NCBI RefSeq assembly: GCF_003966735.1
Contig: NZ_AP017378.1
Location: 496,001-560,000 of the forward strand
Reading direction: 5' to 3'
DNA from: Desulfovibrio ferrophilus
GTDB lineage: Bacteria > Desulfobacterota > Desulfovibrionia > Desulfovibrionales > Desulfovibrionaceae
Length of the DNA stretch: 64,000 bases
A model generated the notes under the pieces. That model searched no databases. It worked only from the letters and a program-made list of their open reading frames with translations, and had not been told where the DNA came from. This document shows, piece by piece, positions 32,896-41,126 of this stretch (its first letter is position 1; every line of letters starts with the position of its first letter). The translations under genes and the position numbers were made by a program.

Positions 32896-34824
32896 ATGCA
32901 GGATTGCAAGAGCATTCATGAGATGTTGCGCGCCGGGGGGGAGACCGAGGATATCCGCGAGGCAGCATACCTTGCGGGGGAACAGCGTTGTGAAGAGGCT
33001 GTTCCCGCCCTTGCCGAGTTGTTATCCACCGGAAATCTGGGAATCCAGGAAGCTGCTGATCAGGCGCTGCGCAAGATCGGTGGCAAGTCCACCGTGGCCG
33101 CCGTTATTCCACTATTGCGTTCCGATGATGCCCCTGCCCGCAATCTGGGCATGGACATCCTCCGAGCCGTGGGCGTGCAGGACCTGCCCGCTCTCATCGA
33201 ACTGATGCGTGATGAAGACGATGATGTGCGTATCTTTGTTTCCGATATTCTTGGCTCTACGGATAGTGTGGCCTCTGTCGCCCCTTTGGGCGAAGCCTTG
33301 TTGAAGGACCCGGAAGTCAATGTCCGTTATCAGGCGGCAGTGTCTTTGGGCAGTCTGGGCCACAAGGAAAGCGCGAAGTACCTGAACCAGGCTCTGGGTG
33401 ACGAGGAATGGATTCAGTTTGCCGTCATCGAAGCATTGTCCAAGGTGCGCGATGATAGTTCCGTGGACGCTTTGGCCAAAGCCATGACCAAGAGTTCCGA
33501 TCTTGTGGCCTCCATGATTGTCGAGGCCCTGGGTGAGATGGGCAACGTCAAGGCCGTGACCATGCTGCTCAGGCAGCTCGACAAGTCTCCCACCGCTCTG
33601 CGTAACAAGATTGTCAAGGCTATCGTCCAGATTTTGGGTGGTAAATCCCTGACCATGCTCTCCGAGAACGAACGCGAGAAATTTCGTCAATATCTATTGG
33701 TCGCCTTGCACGATGAAGAGGTGGATATTCAGGACGCGGCAATCCTCGGTTTGGGGTTTGTGGGTGGCGAGAAAGCCTCTCGCGAGGTCCTCGCGATTGC
33801 CGCTGATATGGACTACGACAACGATCATGACCGCATGGAGCGGTCCGTGGAATCACTGGTCAATATCGGCCTGACCGAGGCCCTCAAGAATGGGCTTTCC
33901 GAAGGTTCCTACAAGACTGCACGTCTGGCCGTGGAGGCTCTTTCCCGCCTGGGAGAAGAAGGCATTCCCCAGTTGCTCATGAGCTCATTCTGGGACAAGG
34001 AGCGGGATCTGCAACGCGACATCGTTTCGGCCCTGTCTGTTTGCGCCGGGGATGAGGCGACCAGCTTTTTCGTGGAAGTGCTGGGCAAGCACAACGACGG
34101 GACCGTGCTTAAAAATGCGTTGGCCTACCTGGGGGGGCTCAGCGATGAGGCTCTGGGTGAGACGTTGTTCTCATTTCTGGAGCACCCCTATGACGACGTC
34201 AAGGAAGCCGCTCTGGATGCCTGCGTGGCCATTGGCGGCTCCGACATGAGCAAGCGCTTTACGGAATTATTCAAGAGCCCGGACCCGGTGCATCGTCTGA
34301 TGGCAGTCTATGCCATGGGCAAACTTGGTGTTCAGGAACACATGAATGACATCAAGGCGGCCCTGGAGGACGAGGTCCCCGACATTCGCAAAGTGGCACT
34401 TGAGGCCTTTACGGGGATGTGCATGGAGCTGAGCGAGTGGATGCCTGTGATCCAGTCGAGACTTTCGGATGAGAACCGCGAGGTGCGCCTGACCGTGGTC
34501 GAATTGATGGGGCAGTGTCCTGAGACAGAGGTTTTGGAATATCTGAAGCAGGCGCTACAGGATTCGGACGACTGGGTCCGAGTGCGTGCTGTTGAGGCTC
34601 TCGGTGCGCGTCGCTCGCCGGATGCGGTGCCGGAGTTGGTGCACCTGATGAATTCGGGCAGCACTTTGCTGGCGCTGAAGGCTGTGGAAGCCTTGGGTGA
34701 GATTGGTGGCAAGGTGGCTTTCAGGTCGCTGCTGGAACTGGTTAATTCCGATGATCCGGAGTTGCAGGCCGCTACCGAAGAGGCACTTGCAAGAATTCAG
34801 GAAACCGAGGGAGGAGATCTCTAA
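32896..34824 (+). CDS. HEAT-repeat protein in the chemotaxis operon
   Basis: ATG 32896 after GAGCGAGGAGCTT. The 642-residue product consists of about 18-20 HEAT-type helical repeats of ~31 residues, recognisable by the recurrent pattern D-x-x-V-R-x-x-A-A-x-x-L-G (for example DPEVNVRYQAAVSLGSLG, DDWVRVRAVEALGARRSP). There are no catalytic motifs. It is a scaffold-type solenoid, likely binding chemotaxis proteins or receptors. The gene sits between cheB and cheR, one base ahead of the latter. This arrangement is, as far as I recall, typical of Desulfovibrio-type chemotaxis loci. Exact role unknown. Confidence 0.9.
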   Translation: MQDCKSIHEMLRAGGETEDIREAAYLAGEQRCEEAVPALAELLSTGNLGIQEAADQALRKIGGKSTVAAVIPLLRSDDAPARNLGMDILRAVGVQDLPALIELMRDEDDDVRIFVSDILGSTDSVASVAPLGEALLKDPEVNVRYQAAVSLGSLGHKESAKYLNQALGDEEWIQFAVIEALSKVRDDSSVDALAKAMTKSSDLVASMIVEALGEMGNVKAVTMLLRQLDKSPTALRNKIVKAIVQILGGKSLTMLSENEREKFRQYLLVALHDEEVDIQDAAILGLGFVGGEKASREVLAIAADMDYDNDHDRMERSVESLVNIGLTEALKNGLSEGSYKTARLAVEALSRLGEEGIPQLLMSSFWDKERDLQRDIVSALSVCAGDEATSFFVEVLGKHNDGTVLKNALAYLGGLSDEALGETLFSFLEHPYDDVKEAALDACVAIGGSDMSKRFTELFKSPDPVHRLMAVYAMGKLGVQEHMNDIKAALEDEVPDIRKVALEAFTGMCMELSEWMPVIQSRLSDENREVRLTVVELMGQCPETEVLEYLKQALQDSDDWVRVRAVEALGARRSPDAVPELVHLMNSGSTLLALKAVEALGEIGGKVAFRSLLELVNSDDPELQAATEEALARIQETEGGDL

Positions 34825-34825
34825 G

Positions 34826-35704
34826 ATGGCGTCCCTCTTTTCCAAGACCATTTCCTTGAAAAAGGAATTCACCATTGAGCCGGAGGAGTTCAAGCAACTC
34901 CGGGATTTCATCTATGCCAAGAGCGGCATCTACATTGCCGACAATCGAAAATATCTGCTGGAAAACCGCCTACGTAACAGGCTGAAGCATCTTAATCTCA
35001 AATCCTTTGGCGAGTATTACTATTATTTGCAATACGACTCTTCGAAGAGCCAGGAGCTGAATAAGCTGTTCGAGGTTGTGACGACCAACGAGACCAGTTT
35101 TTACCGCAATCCGCCGCAGCTCAAGGTCTTTCAGAAGAATGTTCTTGGGGCATTGGTCGAGCATCAGCGCAAGGCCAAGGACAAGCGCATCCGTATCTGG
35201 AGCGCGGGCTGTTCCACTGGTGAAGAGCCCTATACCATGGCTCTGCAACTGCACGAGGTTTTGGGGAACGAGATTGGCTCCTGGAATATTCGCATCACGG
35301 CCAATGACCTTTCCGAAGGTGTTTTGGCCTCGGCACGTCGCGGTGTCTACACCGAGTATGCTCTGCGGACCACGCCGCCCGAGCTGGTGAAGAAATACTT
35401 CATCCAGGAAGAAGGCCGCTACAAGGTCAAGCCGGAGTTGAAGAAGCTCATCACTTTTGGCCAGATCAACCTCTCCGACCGCATGCAACTCAAGCGGATC
35501 GAGCGCTCGCACATCATTTTTTGCCGCAATGTGATCATTTATTTCGATGACGAGATGAAACGTAACGTCATCGGCTCTTTCTACGATAACTTGCTTCCCG
35601 GCGGATATTTGCTCATCGGGCATTCCGAATCACTGCATAATATCTCGCGGGCATTCAAGCCGACACATTTTCCGGGGGCGATCATCTACCGTAAAGAGGA
35701 GTAA
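34826..35704 (+). CDS. cheR: Chemotaxis protein methyltransferase CheR
   Basis: ATG 34826 with GAGGGAGGAGATC upstream, immediately following the HEAT gene. The 292-residue product has the CheR N-terminal helical domain (FKQLRDFIYAKSGIYIADNRKYLLENRLRNRL). The methyltransferase domain contains the NETSFYRNP, IRIWSAGCSTGEEPYTMA (SAM site), IIFCRNVIIYFD and YLLIGHSESL motifs. It methylates receptor glutamates, opposing CheB. The longer frame from 34697 runs inside the previous gene and was rejected. Confidence 0.96.
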   Translation: MASLFSKTISLKKEFTIEPEEFKQLRDFIYAKSGIYIADNRKYLLENRLRNRLKHLNLKSFGEYYYYLQYDSSKSQELNKLFEVVTTNETSFYRNPPQLKVFQKNVLGALVEHQRKAKDKRIRIWSAGCSTGEEPYTMALQLHEVLGNEIGSWNIRITANDLSEGVLASARRGVYTEYALRTTPPELVKKYFIQEEGRYKVKPELKKLITFGQINLSDRMQLKRIERSHIIFCRNVIIYFDDEMKRNVIGSFYDNLLPGGYLLIGHSESLHNISRAFKPTHFPGAIIYRKEE

Positions 35705-35737
35705 GTTAGATGGCGATTCGCACAGGAGGTGGACTCG

Positions 35738-36130
35738 ATGGCAGCTGAACAGCGACGGGATTTGCGACTTCCGAAGAATTTTCGCGTGGAGATCAAGGAA
35801 TTCAAATTTCCTTTGGCACGACAGCCCAAGTTTGAAGTGACGTGCGCAGATATCAGCGCTGGTGGAATGAAGGTCGAGTGCCGCAAGAAGTTCGAGGCGG
35901 GCACGAAACTCCAGGTGAAGATTTTCATCCCGAGTTTCAACAAGTACCATCCGGGGTTCTTCAAGGTCTTCGAGAGCGACTCTGGACAGTTCCTTCAGGC
36001 CATAGCCGAAGTGGTGCGGGCTGATGATGTGGTCCCCCTGACTTCGTATGCCATGGGTGTGAAATTTCTTGATGTGGATCAGGACGATTGGACGGCTCTG
36101 CGGAATTTCATCATGCGTAGCAGCAAGTAG
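35738..36130 (+). CDS. PilZ-domain protein
   Basis: ATG 35738 with AGGAGG eight bases upstream. The 130-residue product has the c-di-GMP-binding pattern of PilZ: an Arg-rich RRDLRLPKNFRVEI segment (RxxxR-like) near the N-terminus and DISAGGMKV (D/NxSxxG) around residue 50. Strands follow to GVKFLDVDQDDWTALRNFI. It would link second-messenger level to the chemotaxis operon in which it is encoded. The arginine spacing is slightly unusual, so binding should not be taken as certain. Confidence 0.85.
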   Translation: MAAEQRRDLRLPKNFRVEIKEFKFPLARQPKFEVTCADISAGGMKVECRKKFEAGTKLQVKIFIPSFNKYHPGFFKVFESDSGQFLQAIAEVVRADDVVPLTSYAMGVKFLDVDQDDWTALRNFIMRSSK

Positions 36131-36177
36131 CCCCGCGACAACGCGGTGCTTGGCAGCAAACGAGGAGGGGAAAGGAC

Positions 36178-36957
36178 TTGTCCATACAGGTGCTTGCAGT
36201 AGCGAATCAGAAGGGAGGCGTGGGTAAGACGACGTCGTCTCTGAGCCTTGGTGCCGCACTGGCGCGCCAGGGCAAAAAAACGCTGGTCATGGACCTGGAC
36301 CCCCATGCCTGTGCCTCCATCCATTTGGCCTACTACCCCGAGAATCTGAAGTATACGGTCCTGGATATGTTCTATGCGGACAAGGTTGACGCCGCATTGT
36401 GGGACAAGATCATACACAAGAGTGAAGACCCGCTGTTCTTTGACTTTGCTCCGGCCCATATTCGGTTGTCCGAGCTGGAGATGGACCTCAAGAGCAGGCC
36501 CGGGCGTGGTGGCATCCTGACCGAAGCTCTGGCTCCCATTAAGGATCGATACGATTACATCGTCATTGATTGTCCACCGCATGTGGGAGTGCTGTTGGTC
36601 AATGCCTTGGTGTCGGCCGACTTGGTGATTATCCCCATCCAGACGGATTTTCTTGCCCTGCATGGGTTGCGGCTCATTTTTGATACCATTCGCACGCTGA
36701 ACCGGGTGCTACCGAACCCCATCAACTTCAGGGCCTTGCCAACCATGTTCGATCGCCGGGCCAGTGCTTGCCGTCGTGTGCTGAATCTGCTGCGAAAGAA
36801 GCTTGGTCCCAAAATGTTTGAAACAGTTATCAACTTGGATACCAATTTCAGGGAGGCCAGCGCCAAGGGGAAGGTGATCTACGAGATCGACGCCAATTCC
36901 CGTGGTGCTGTGGAATACTCGCTGTTAGCCAAAGAGATTGCCAATGAAAACGCCTGA
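36178..36957 (+). CDS. ParA-family ATPase in chemotaxis operon
   Basis: TTG 36178 follows GAGGAGGGGAAAGGAC. The 259-residue product has a deviant Walker A at residues 12-19 (KGGVGKTT), the VMDLDPHA switch region and YIVIDCPPHVG Walker B, as in ParA/MinD ATPases. Encoded between a PilZ protein and cheW, it may position chemoreceptor arrays or distribute them at division, as the ParC/PpfA proteins do elsewhere. This is inferred from context. It overlaps the cheW-like gene by 14 bases, so the two are co-translated. Confidence 0.92.
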   Translation: MSIQVLAVANQKGGVGKTTSSLSLGAALARQGKKTLVMDLDPHACASIHLAYYPENLKYTVLDMFYADKVDAALWDKIIHKSEDPLFFDFAPAHIRLSELEMDLKSRPGRGGILTEALAPIKDRYDYIVIDCPPHVGVLLVNALVSADLVIIPIQTDFLALHGLRLIFDTIRTLNRVLPNPINFRALPTMFDRRASACRRVLNLLRKKLGPKMFETVINLDTNFREASAKGKVIYEIDANSRGAVEYSLLAKEIANENA

Positions 36958-37663
36958 GGAATACTTCCTGGAAAAGGATTTTTTGCCGACCGGTACGGAG
37001 GGAGATTCCCTGTCCGTGGCGGAGAAGGCTTTTTTGCAGAAATATATGGGGTACGGCGACGCAGGAACTCCGTCTGGAGAAGGCGTGTCCCTGCCTCGGC
37101 CTGCCAGGGTCGAAGCCGCACCGGGCTTTGCCGCCACGGAACAAACCGCATCCAGTGCTCCTGAGGCTGTCGGAGAGACCCTTGCCGAAGCTTTGGACGA
37201 GCCGGATATCCTTTCGCAGCTGAAGAGTGAGGATGATATCCAGTTGGTGGGGTTTACCGTCGGCGACCAGGAATTTACCGTGCCCATCAATGTGGTCCAG
37301 GAGGTCATCCGTTACGTGGCTCCCACGCAACTTCCTGCTGCACCGTTCTTTATGGCAGGTATCGTGAATCTGCGTGGCCGGGTGACACCACTGGTGAAGC
37401 TCAATAGTTTGATTGGCGCCACTGGCGCAAGCGAGACCCCCGGGTTCATTGTTGTCTGCCGCCGCAAGGGCCTGCAACTGGGCCTGATGATCGATAAGGT
37501 GAAGACCATGTACCGCGTTCCTCAGACCGAATTGGACTGGGGCGTGGAACAACATCTGGGGTCAGGGGTCGAATTTGTGGCCGGACTCATGAAAGCCGAA
37601 GGCGGTTCTCTCATCGGAATTATTTCCATTGACCGGATCGTTGAGAAAGTTCTTAAGGGTTAA
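36944..37663 (+). CDS. cheW: CheW-domain coupling protein with N-terminal extension
   Basis: The 239-residue product is longer than standalone CheW (about 160). An acidic and Ala/Pro-rich N-terminal ~95 residues, starting MKTPEEYFLEKDFLPTG, precedes a CheW domain (VGFTVGDQEFTVPINVVQEVIR, FFMAGIVNLRGRVTPLVKL, GLMIDKVKTMYRVP). The extension could bind the ParA-like ATPase encoded just before it, a ParP-like arrangement, which is inference. ATG 36944 has AAAGAGA upstream; TTG 36938 is an alternative. It couples receptors to CheA. Confidence 0.93.
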   Translation: MKTPEEYFLEKDFLPTGTEGDSLSVAEKAFLQKYMGYGDAGTPSGEGVSLPRPARVEAAPGFAATEQTASSAPEAVGETLAEALDEPDILSQLKSEDDIQLVGFTVGDQEFTVPINVVQEVIRYVAPTQLPAAPFFMAGIVNLRGRVTPLVKLNSLIGATGASETPGFIVVCRRKGLQLGLMIDKVKTMYRVPQTELDWGVEQHLGSGVEFVAGLMKAEGGSLIGIISIDRIVEKVLKG

Positions 37664-37674
37664 AAGGAGCACTC

Positions 37675-38043
37675 ATGCCTAAACATATTCTGATTGTTGA
37701 CGATTCGAAGACTGTAAGGAATCTCGTCGCGTTTATCATGAAGAAGGAAGGCTTCAAGGTGACCATGGCGGAAGATGGCCTCGACGGGCTGGAGAAATTG
37801 TACTCCATGACTGACGTTGACCTGATCATCTCCGACGTGAATATGCCTCGAATGGATGGCTTTACTTTTATCAAGACTGTCCGCGAACAGGATGCTTACA
37901 GGGATGTGCCGATTATCGTTTTGTCCACCGAAGGGCAGGACAAGGATATTCAAACGGGGCTGGGGCTTGGCGCAAATCTGTACATGGTCAAGCCAGCGCA
38001 GCCGGATAAAATGGTCAAAAACGTTAAAATGCTGTTAGGGTAA
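37675..38043 (+). CDS. cheY: Single-domain response regulator CheY
   Basis: The 122-residue receiver-only protein has acidic pocket Asp9/Asp10 (LIVDDSKTVR) and phospho-acceptor Asp54 (LIISDVNMPRMDG). The switch Thr lies in IVLSTEGQ and the conserved Lys in MVKPAQPDKM. AAAAGGAGCACTC precedes the ATG. It is phosphorylated by CheA and acts on the flagellar switch. It lies 11 bases after cheW and 81 bases before cheA. Confidence 0.96.
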   Translation: MPKHILIVDDSKTVRNLVAFIMKKEGFKVTMAEDGLDGLEKLYSMTDVDLIISDVNMPRMDGFTFIKTVREQDAYRDVPIIVLSTEGQDKDIQTGLGLGANLYMVKPAQPDKMVKNVKMLLG

Positions 38044-38124
38044 TACCTGCCGGCACTCCGGGTTGATGAGACACTCGGCGGGGGCAACTTTCGCTCCGCG
38101 CCCAATACGCATCGAGGTGGGTCA

Positions 38125-40902
38125 ATGAGCCAGGATTTCATGGATCCTGAAATTTTTGCCGATTTTATCATCGAGGCCAAGGAGCATCTTGAGACCATCG
38201 AGCCCAACTTGCTTGAGCTTGAGCAATCTCCTGAGAACCTTGACCTCCTGAACGAAATTTTTCGTCCGATGCACTCCCTGAAAGGAGCGTCGGGTTTTCT
38301 TGGTCTGAACAAGATCAATGTTCTGGCTCACCGTGCGGAAAACGTCATGGACGAGCTGCGCAAAGGCAAGATGTCTGTCACCTCCGAGATCATGGACGTG
38401 ATCCTGAGTGCGACCGACTTGCTGCGGACCATGATCGAGAATCTCGAAACCGAGGGCGGCGAAGGTGATGTGGATACTGAATCCACCATCGCCAAGCTGG
38501 ATGGCATCATGGCAGGCGATGATCTCTCCGGTGGAGCAGCCGCTCCCGCCCCGGCTCCCGCTCCTGAACCTGAAGCCGTGGCTGAACCTGCTGCTGCACC
38601 AGAGCCAGAACCAGACCTGCCTGCCTTTGAAGCGGTGTCCTATGCCCTGTCCGTCGTGGCCAAGGAACACTTGGGTGATTTTCTGGAAGAAGCCACGGAA
38701 ATCATCGAAGAACTCAACAGTGGGCTGTTGGGCCTGGAGCAGACCCCCACAAGTGGTGGCGAGGCCATCAATGACATTTTCCGTTATTTCCACAATCTGA
38801 AAGGCAACAGTGGCATCGTCGGTTTCAAGGAACTTAACGAGCTGACCCACGAGGCCGAGACGCTGCTCAACCGTGTCCGCAAGAATGAGATGGAATGCTC
38901 TCATGGACTCATCGATCTGCTGCTGTCGGTGGTGGATATGATGGAGACGCTGGTCGGTTGCATTGACATGGAGGGCGCTCAGGTCACCCCCGTGGATACG
39001 AGGGTGTTGTTGGGCAAGCTGCGTGAGGCTGTGGAAAACGGTGAGGTTGCCTCTCCCAAGGCCGAGGCCGAGATTGAAGCTGAAATCGAGATCGAAATCG
39101 AGCCTGAAGCTGTTTCCGAGCCACCTGAGCCCAAGGCCGTGCCCGAAGCGGTTGCTGCTGCCGGGTTGGACGATGATGATCTGGCCATCTTCAAGACCAC
39201 AGTGGGTCAACAACTGGCCGCCATTGATTTGTCCCTGAAGGAACTGGACAAGGACGCCTCTCAGAAAGATTATGTGGACGCCCTGTATCGGGCTTTGACC
39301 ACCGTCCAGAATTCCTGTGGCTATATGGGTTTTTCCGGCATCAAGGAGACTGCCGAACGCACAGCCGGGCTGGTGGCTCAGGCTCGTGATACGGACCTGG
39401 ATTTCTCCATGATGGTGGATATCCTGTCTCAGGAATGTGGCATTATCCGTGACGATATCGCCAAGGAAATTGCCGCTGCGGATATCTCGGAAGAACTTGT
39501 TTCCGCCATGGATCAGGATGCCCCGGCAGAGCCTGAGCCCAAGCCGGAACCGAAACCGGAACCCAAGCCCGAGCCGAAGCCAGAGCCCAAGCCCGAGCCG
39601 AAGCCAGAGCCCAAGCCGGAACCGAAGCCAAAGCCTGCTCCAGCGCCAGCCGCCAAGCCAGCCGCTGCCGCTGCCGCCAAGAAGCCACCGGTCAAGAAGC
39701 CTGCTGTTTCCTCCACCATTCGTGTGGACCACGAGAAACTGGACCACCTGATGAACCTGATTGGTGAGTTGATCATCAACCGCAACCGGTTCTCCATGTT
39801 GGCCCGCAATCTCGAAGAAGGCGGTAATACCGGAGAAATCGATCTGCCCGAGGTGGCGTCCAACCTCACCGAAACGACTTTTGCCATGGCCCGCATCTCG
39901 GATGACCTTCAGGACACCATCATGAAGGTCCGGATGATGCCGGTAAAGACAGTATTCTCTCGTTTCCCGCGTTTGGTCCGTGACTTGTCGCGCAAGAGCG
40001 GCAAGAAAGTTGACTTGATCATGGAAGGTGAAGAGACCGAACTGGACAAGAGCGTTATCGAAGAGATCGGCGATCCTCTTGTCCACTTGATTCGAAATTC
40101 CGTGGACCATGGCCTGGAGACCAACGAACAACGAGCCGAAGCTGGCAAGCCCGAAGTGGGGCGTGTTTACCTGCGTGCCTATCATCAGGGTAACTCTGTG
40201 GCTATTGAAGTCGAAGACGATGGCCGGGGTATCAGCCCTGAGAAGATGCGCGAGGTTGGCGTCAAAAAGGGCTTGGTCACCGCTGAGGAAGCCAAGAATC
40301 TGGATGACCAGCAGGCCATCGAGTTGATCTTTGAGCCGGGCTTCTCCGGTGCTGAAAAGATCACCGATATTTCGGGCCGAGGCGTGGGCATGGACGTGGT
40401 CAAGACCAATATCAAGAACCTCAAGGGCTCCGTCATGGTGGATACTGAGATCGGTCGGGGAACAAGGTTTACCCTGTCTCTGCCGCTCACATTGGCTATC
40501 ATCGACGCCCTGATGATCAAGGTTGCTGGTGACACCTACGCCATCCCTCTGGAAGCCGTATCTGAAACCACGAAGATCGAGACCAAGCGCCTGACCGAGG
40601 TCAATGGCCGTAAGGCCGTAACTCTTCGAGGCGAGGTGCTCGGCATCATGGATCTCTATGAGATTCTGGATCTGCCAGCCAACGAGGAAGAGCGGGATAT
40701 CCTGCCCATTGTGGTCATTCATGACAACAATCGACGTCTGGGCCTTGTCGTGGATAGCCTCCTCGAGCGTCAGGAAGTCGTGATCAAGCCCCTGGGTGAT
40801 TTCCTTGGCGACAAGGAAGGCATCTCCGGCGCAACCATCATGGGTGACGGTTCAGTGGTGCTTATTCTTGACCCCCACGAGATCTATCGTATGTCCACCT
40901 AG
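38125..40902 (+). CDS. cheA: Chemotaxis histidine kinase CheA with three Hpt-like domains
   Basis: The 925-residue product contains two Hpt domains with His50 (MHSLKG) and His223 (FHNLKG). A third Hpt-like bundle (about residues 350-450) has lost the active His (Thr392) and the K-G pair (Gln395, Asn396). A Pro-Glu-Lys-rich linker (468-528) leads to the dimerisation (RVDHEKLDHLMNLIGELIINRNR), ATPase (HLIRNSVDHGLE, VEDDGRGI, GRGVGMDVV) and CheW-like domains. It autophosphorylates in response to receptors and feeds CheY and CheB. GAGGTGGGTCA precedes the ATG. Several hairpins follow the stop. Confidence 0.96.
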   Translation: MSQDFMDPEIFADFIIEAKEHLETIEPNLLELEQSPENLDLLNEIFRPMHSLKGASGFLGLNKINVLAHRAENVMDELRKGKMSVTSEIMDVILSATDLLRTMIENLETEGGEGDVDTESTIAKLDGIMAGDDLSGGAAAPAPAPAPEPEAVAEPAAAPEPEPDLPAFEAVSYALSVVAKEHLGDFLEEATEIIEELNSGLLGLEQTPTSGGEAINDIFRYFHNLKGNSGIVGFKELNELTHEAETLLNRVRKNEMECSHGLIDLLLSVVDMMETLVGCIDMEGAQVTPVDTRVLLGKLREAVENGEVASPKAEAEIEAEIEIEIEPEAVSEPPEPKAVPEAVAAAGLDDDDLAIFKTTVGQQLAAIDLSLKELDKDASQKDYVDALYRALTTVQNSCGYMGFSGIKETAERTAGLVAQARDTDLDFSMMVDILSQECGIIRDDIAKEIAAADISEELVSAMDQDAPAEPEPKPEPKPEPKPEPKPEPKPEPKPEPKPEPKPKPAPAPAAKPAAAAAAKKPPVKKPAVSSTIRVDHEKLDHLMNLIGELIINRNRFSMLARNLEEGGNTGEIDLPEVASNLTETTFAMARISDDLQDTIMKVRMMPVKTVFSRFPRLVRDLSRKSGKKVDLIMEGEETELDKSVIEEIGDPLVHLIRNSVDHGLETNEQRAEAGKPEVGRVYLRAYHQGNSVAIEVEDDGRGISPEKMREVGVKKGLVTAEEAKNLDDQQAIELIFEPGFSGAEKITDISGRGVGMDVVKTNIKNLKGSVMVDTEIGRGTRFTLSLPLTLAIIDALMIKVAGDTYAIPLEAVSETTKIETKRLTEVNGRKAVTLRGEVLGIMDLYEILDLPANEEERDILPIVVIHDNNRRLGLVVDSLLERQEVVIKPLGDFLGDKEGISGATIMGDGSVVLILDPHEIYRMST
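39526..39640 (+). repeat. In-gene Pro-Glu-Lys codon repeat in cheA
   Basis: Imperfect 6-, 12- and 18-base direct repeats of CCNGARCCNAAG type encode the P-E-P-K linker of CheA (residues ~468-506). Such a tract can change length by slippage in multiples of six bases without altering the frame. Confidence 0.85.
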
Positions 40903-40970
40903 TAAAGCGGGTGATATCCCGCCCTAGGGCAAGTTGATGAAATTCCGCCGAGAGCGGCGTTGCTTCAAAA

Positions 40971-41016
40971 GGGGGTAGACCCTCGCGTATGTTTTATACG
41001 CGTCGGGCCTGCCCCC
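40971..41016 (+). terminator. Long hairpin after cheA
   Basis: GGGGGTAG and, with a mismatch, CCC and CGCGTAT (40971-40990) pair with ATACGCG, GGG and CTGCCCCC (40996-41016), leaving a five-base loop. It is one of three hairpins after cheA (AGCGGG/CCCGC at 40905 and CCGC/GCGG at 40945). No T-run follows, so a rho-dependent or processing role is as likely as intrinsic termination. Confidence 0.55.
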
Positions 41017-41126
41017 TCTCTTGCGTCTTGCTCCCGGCGTTTTTGATCAACTTGCTTGCGGTGTTAGCCATGGGTATAAGTGTTCTCAGCCATGAGGGGT
41101 TTGGAAATAGTATTTTAGGAGAAGAT

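Noticed and set aside
39526-39640. CRISPR-like array
   Set aside because: The repeats are six-base codon repeats in frame within cheA, with no unique spacers.
38122-40722. Very long open frame antisense to cheA (866 codons, minus strand)
   Set aside because: It is a mirror of a strongly biased GC-rich coding sequence; it has His/Leu/Gly-rich low-complexity content, no ribosome site and no recognisable domain, while cheA matches its family over the whole length.
40989-41126. N-terminal extension of the orphan gene giving a signal-anchor-like start
   Set aside because: The upstream ATG is in the loop of a strong hairpin with no well-placed ribosome site, whereas ATG 41127 has AGGAGA at the right distance.
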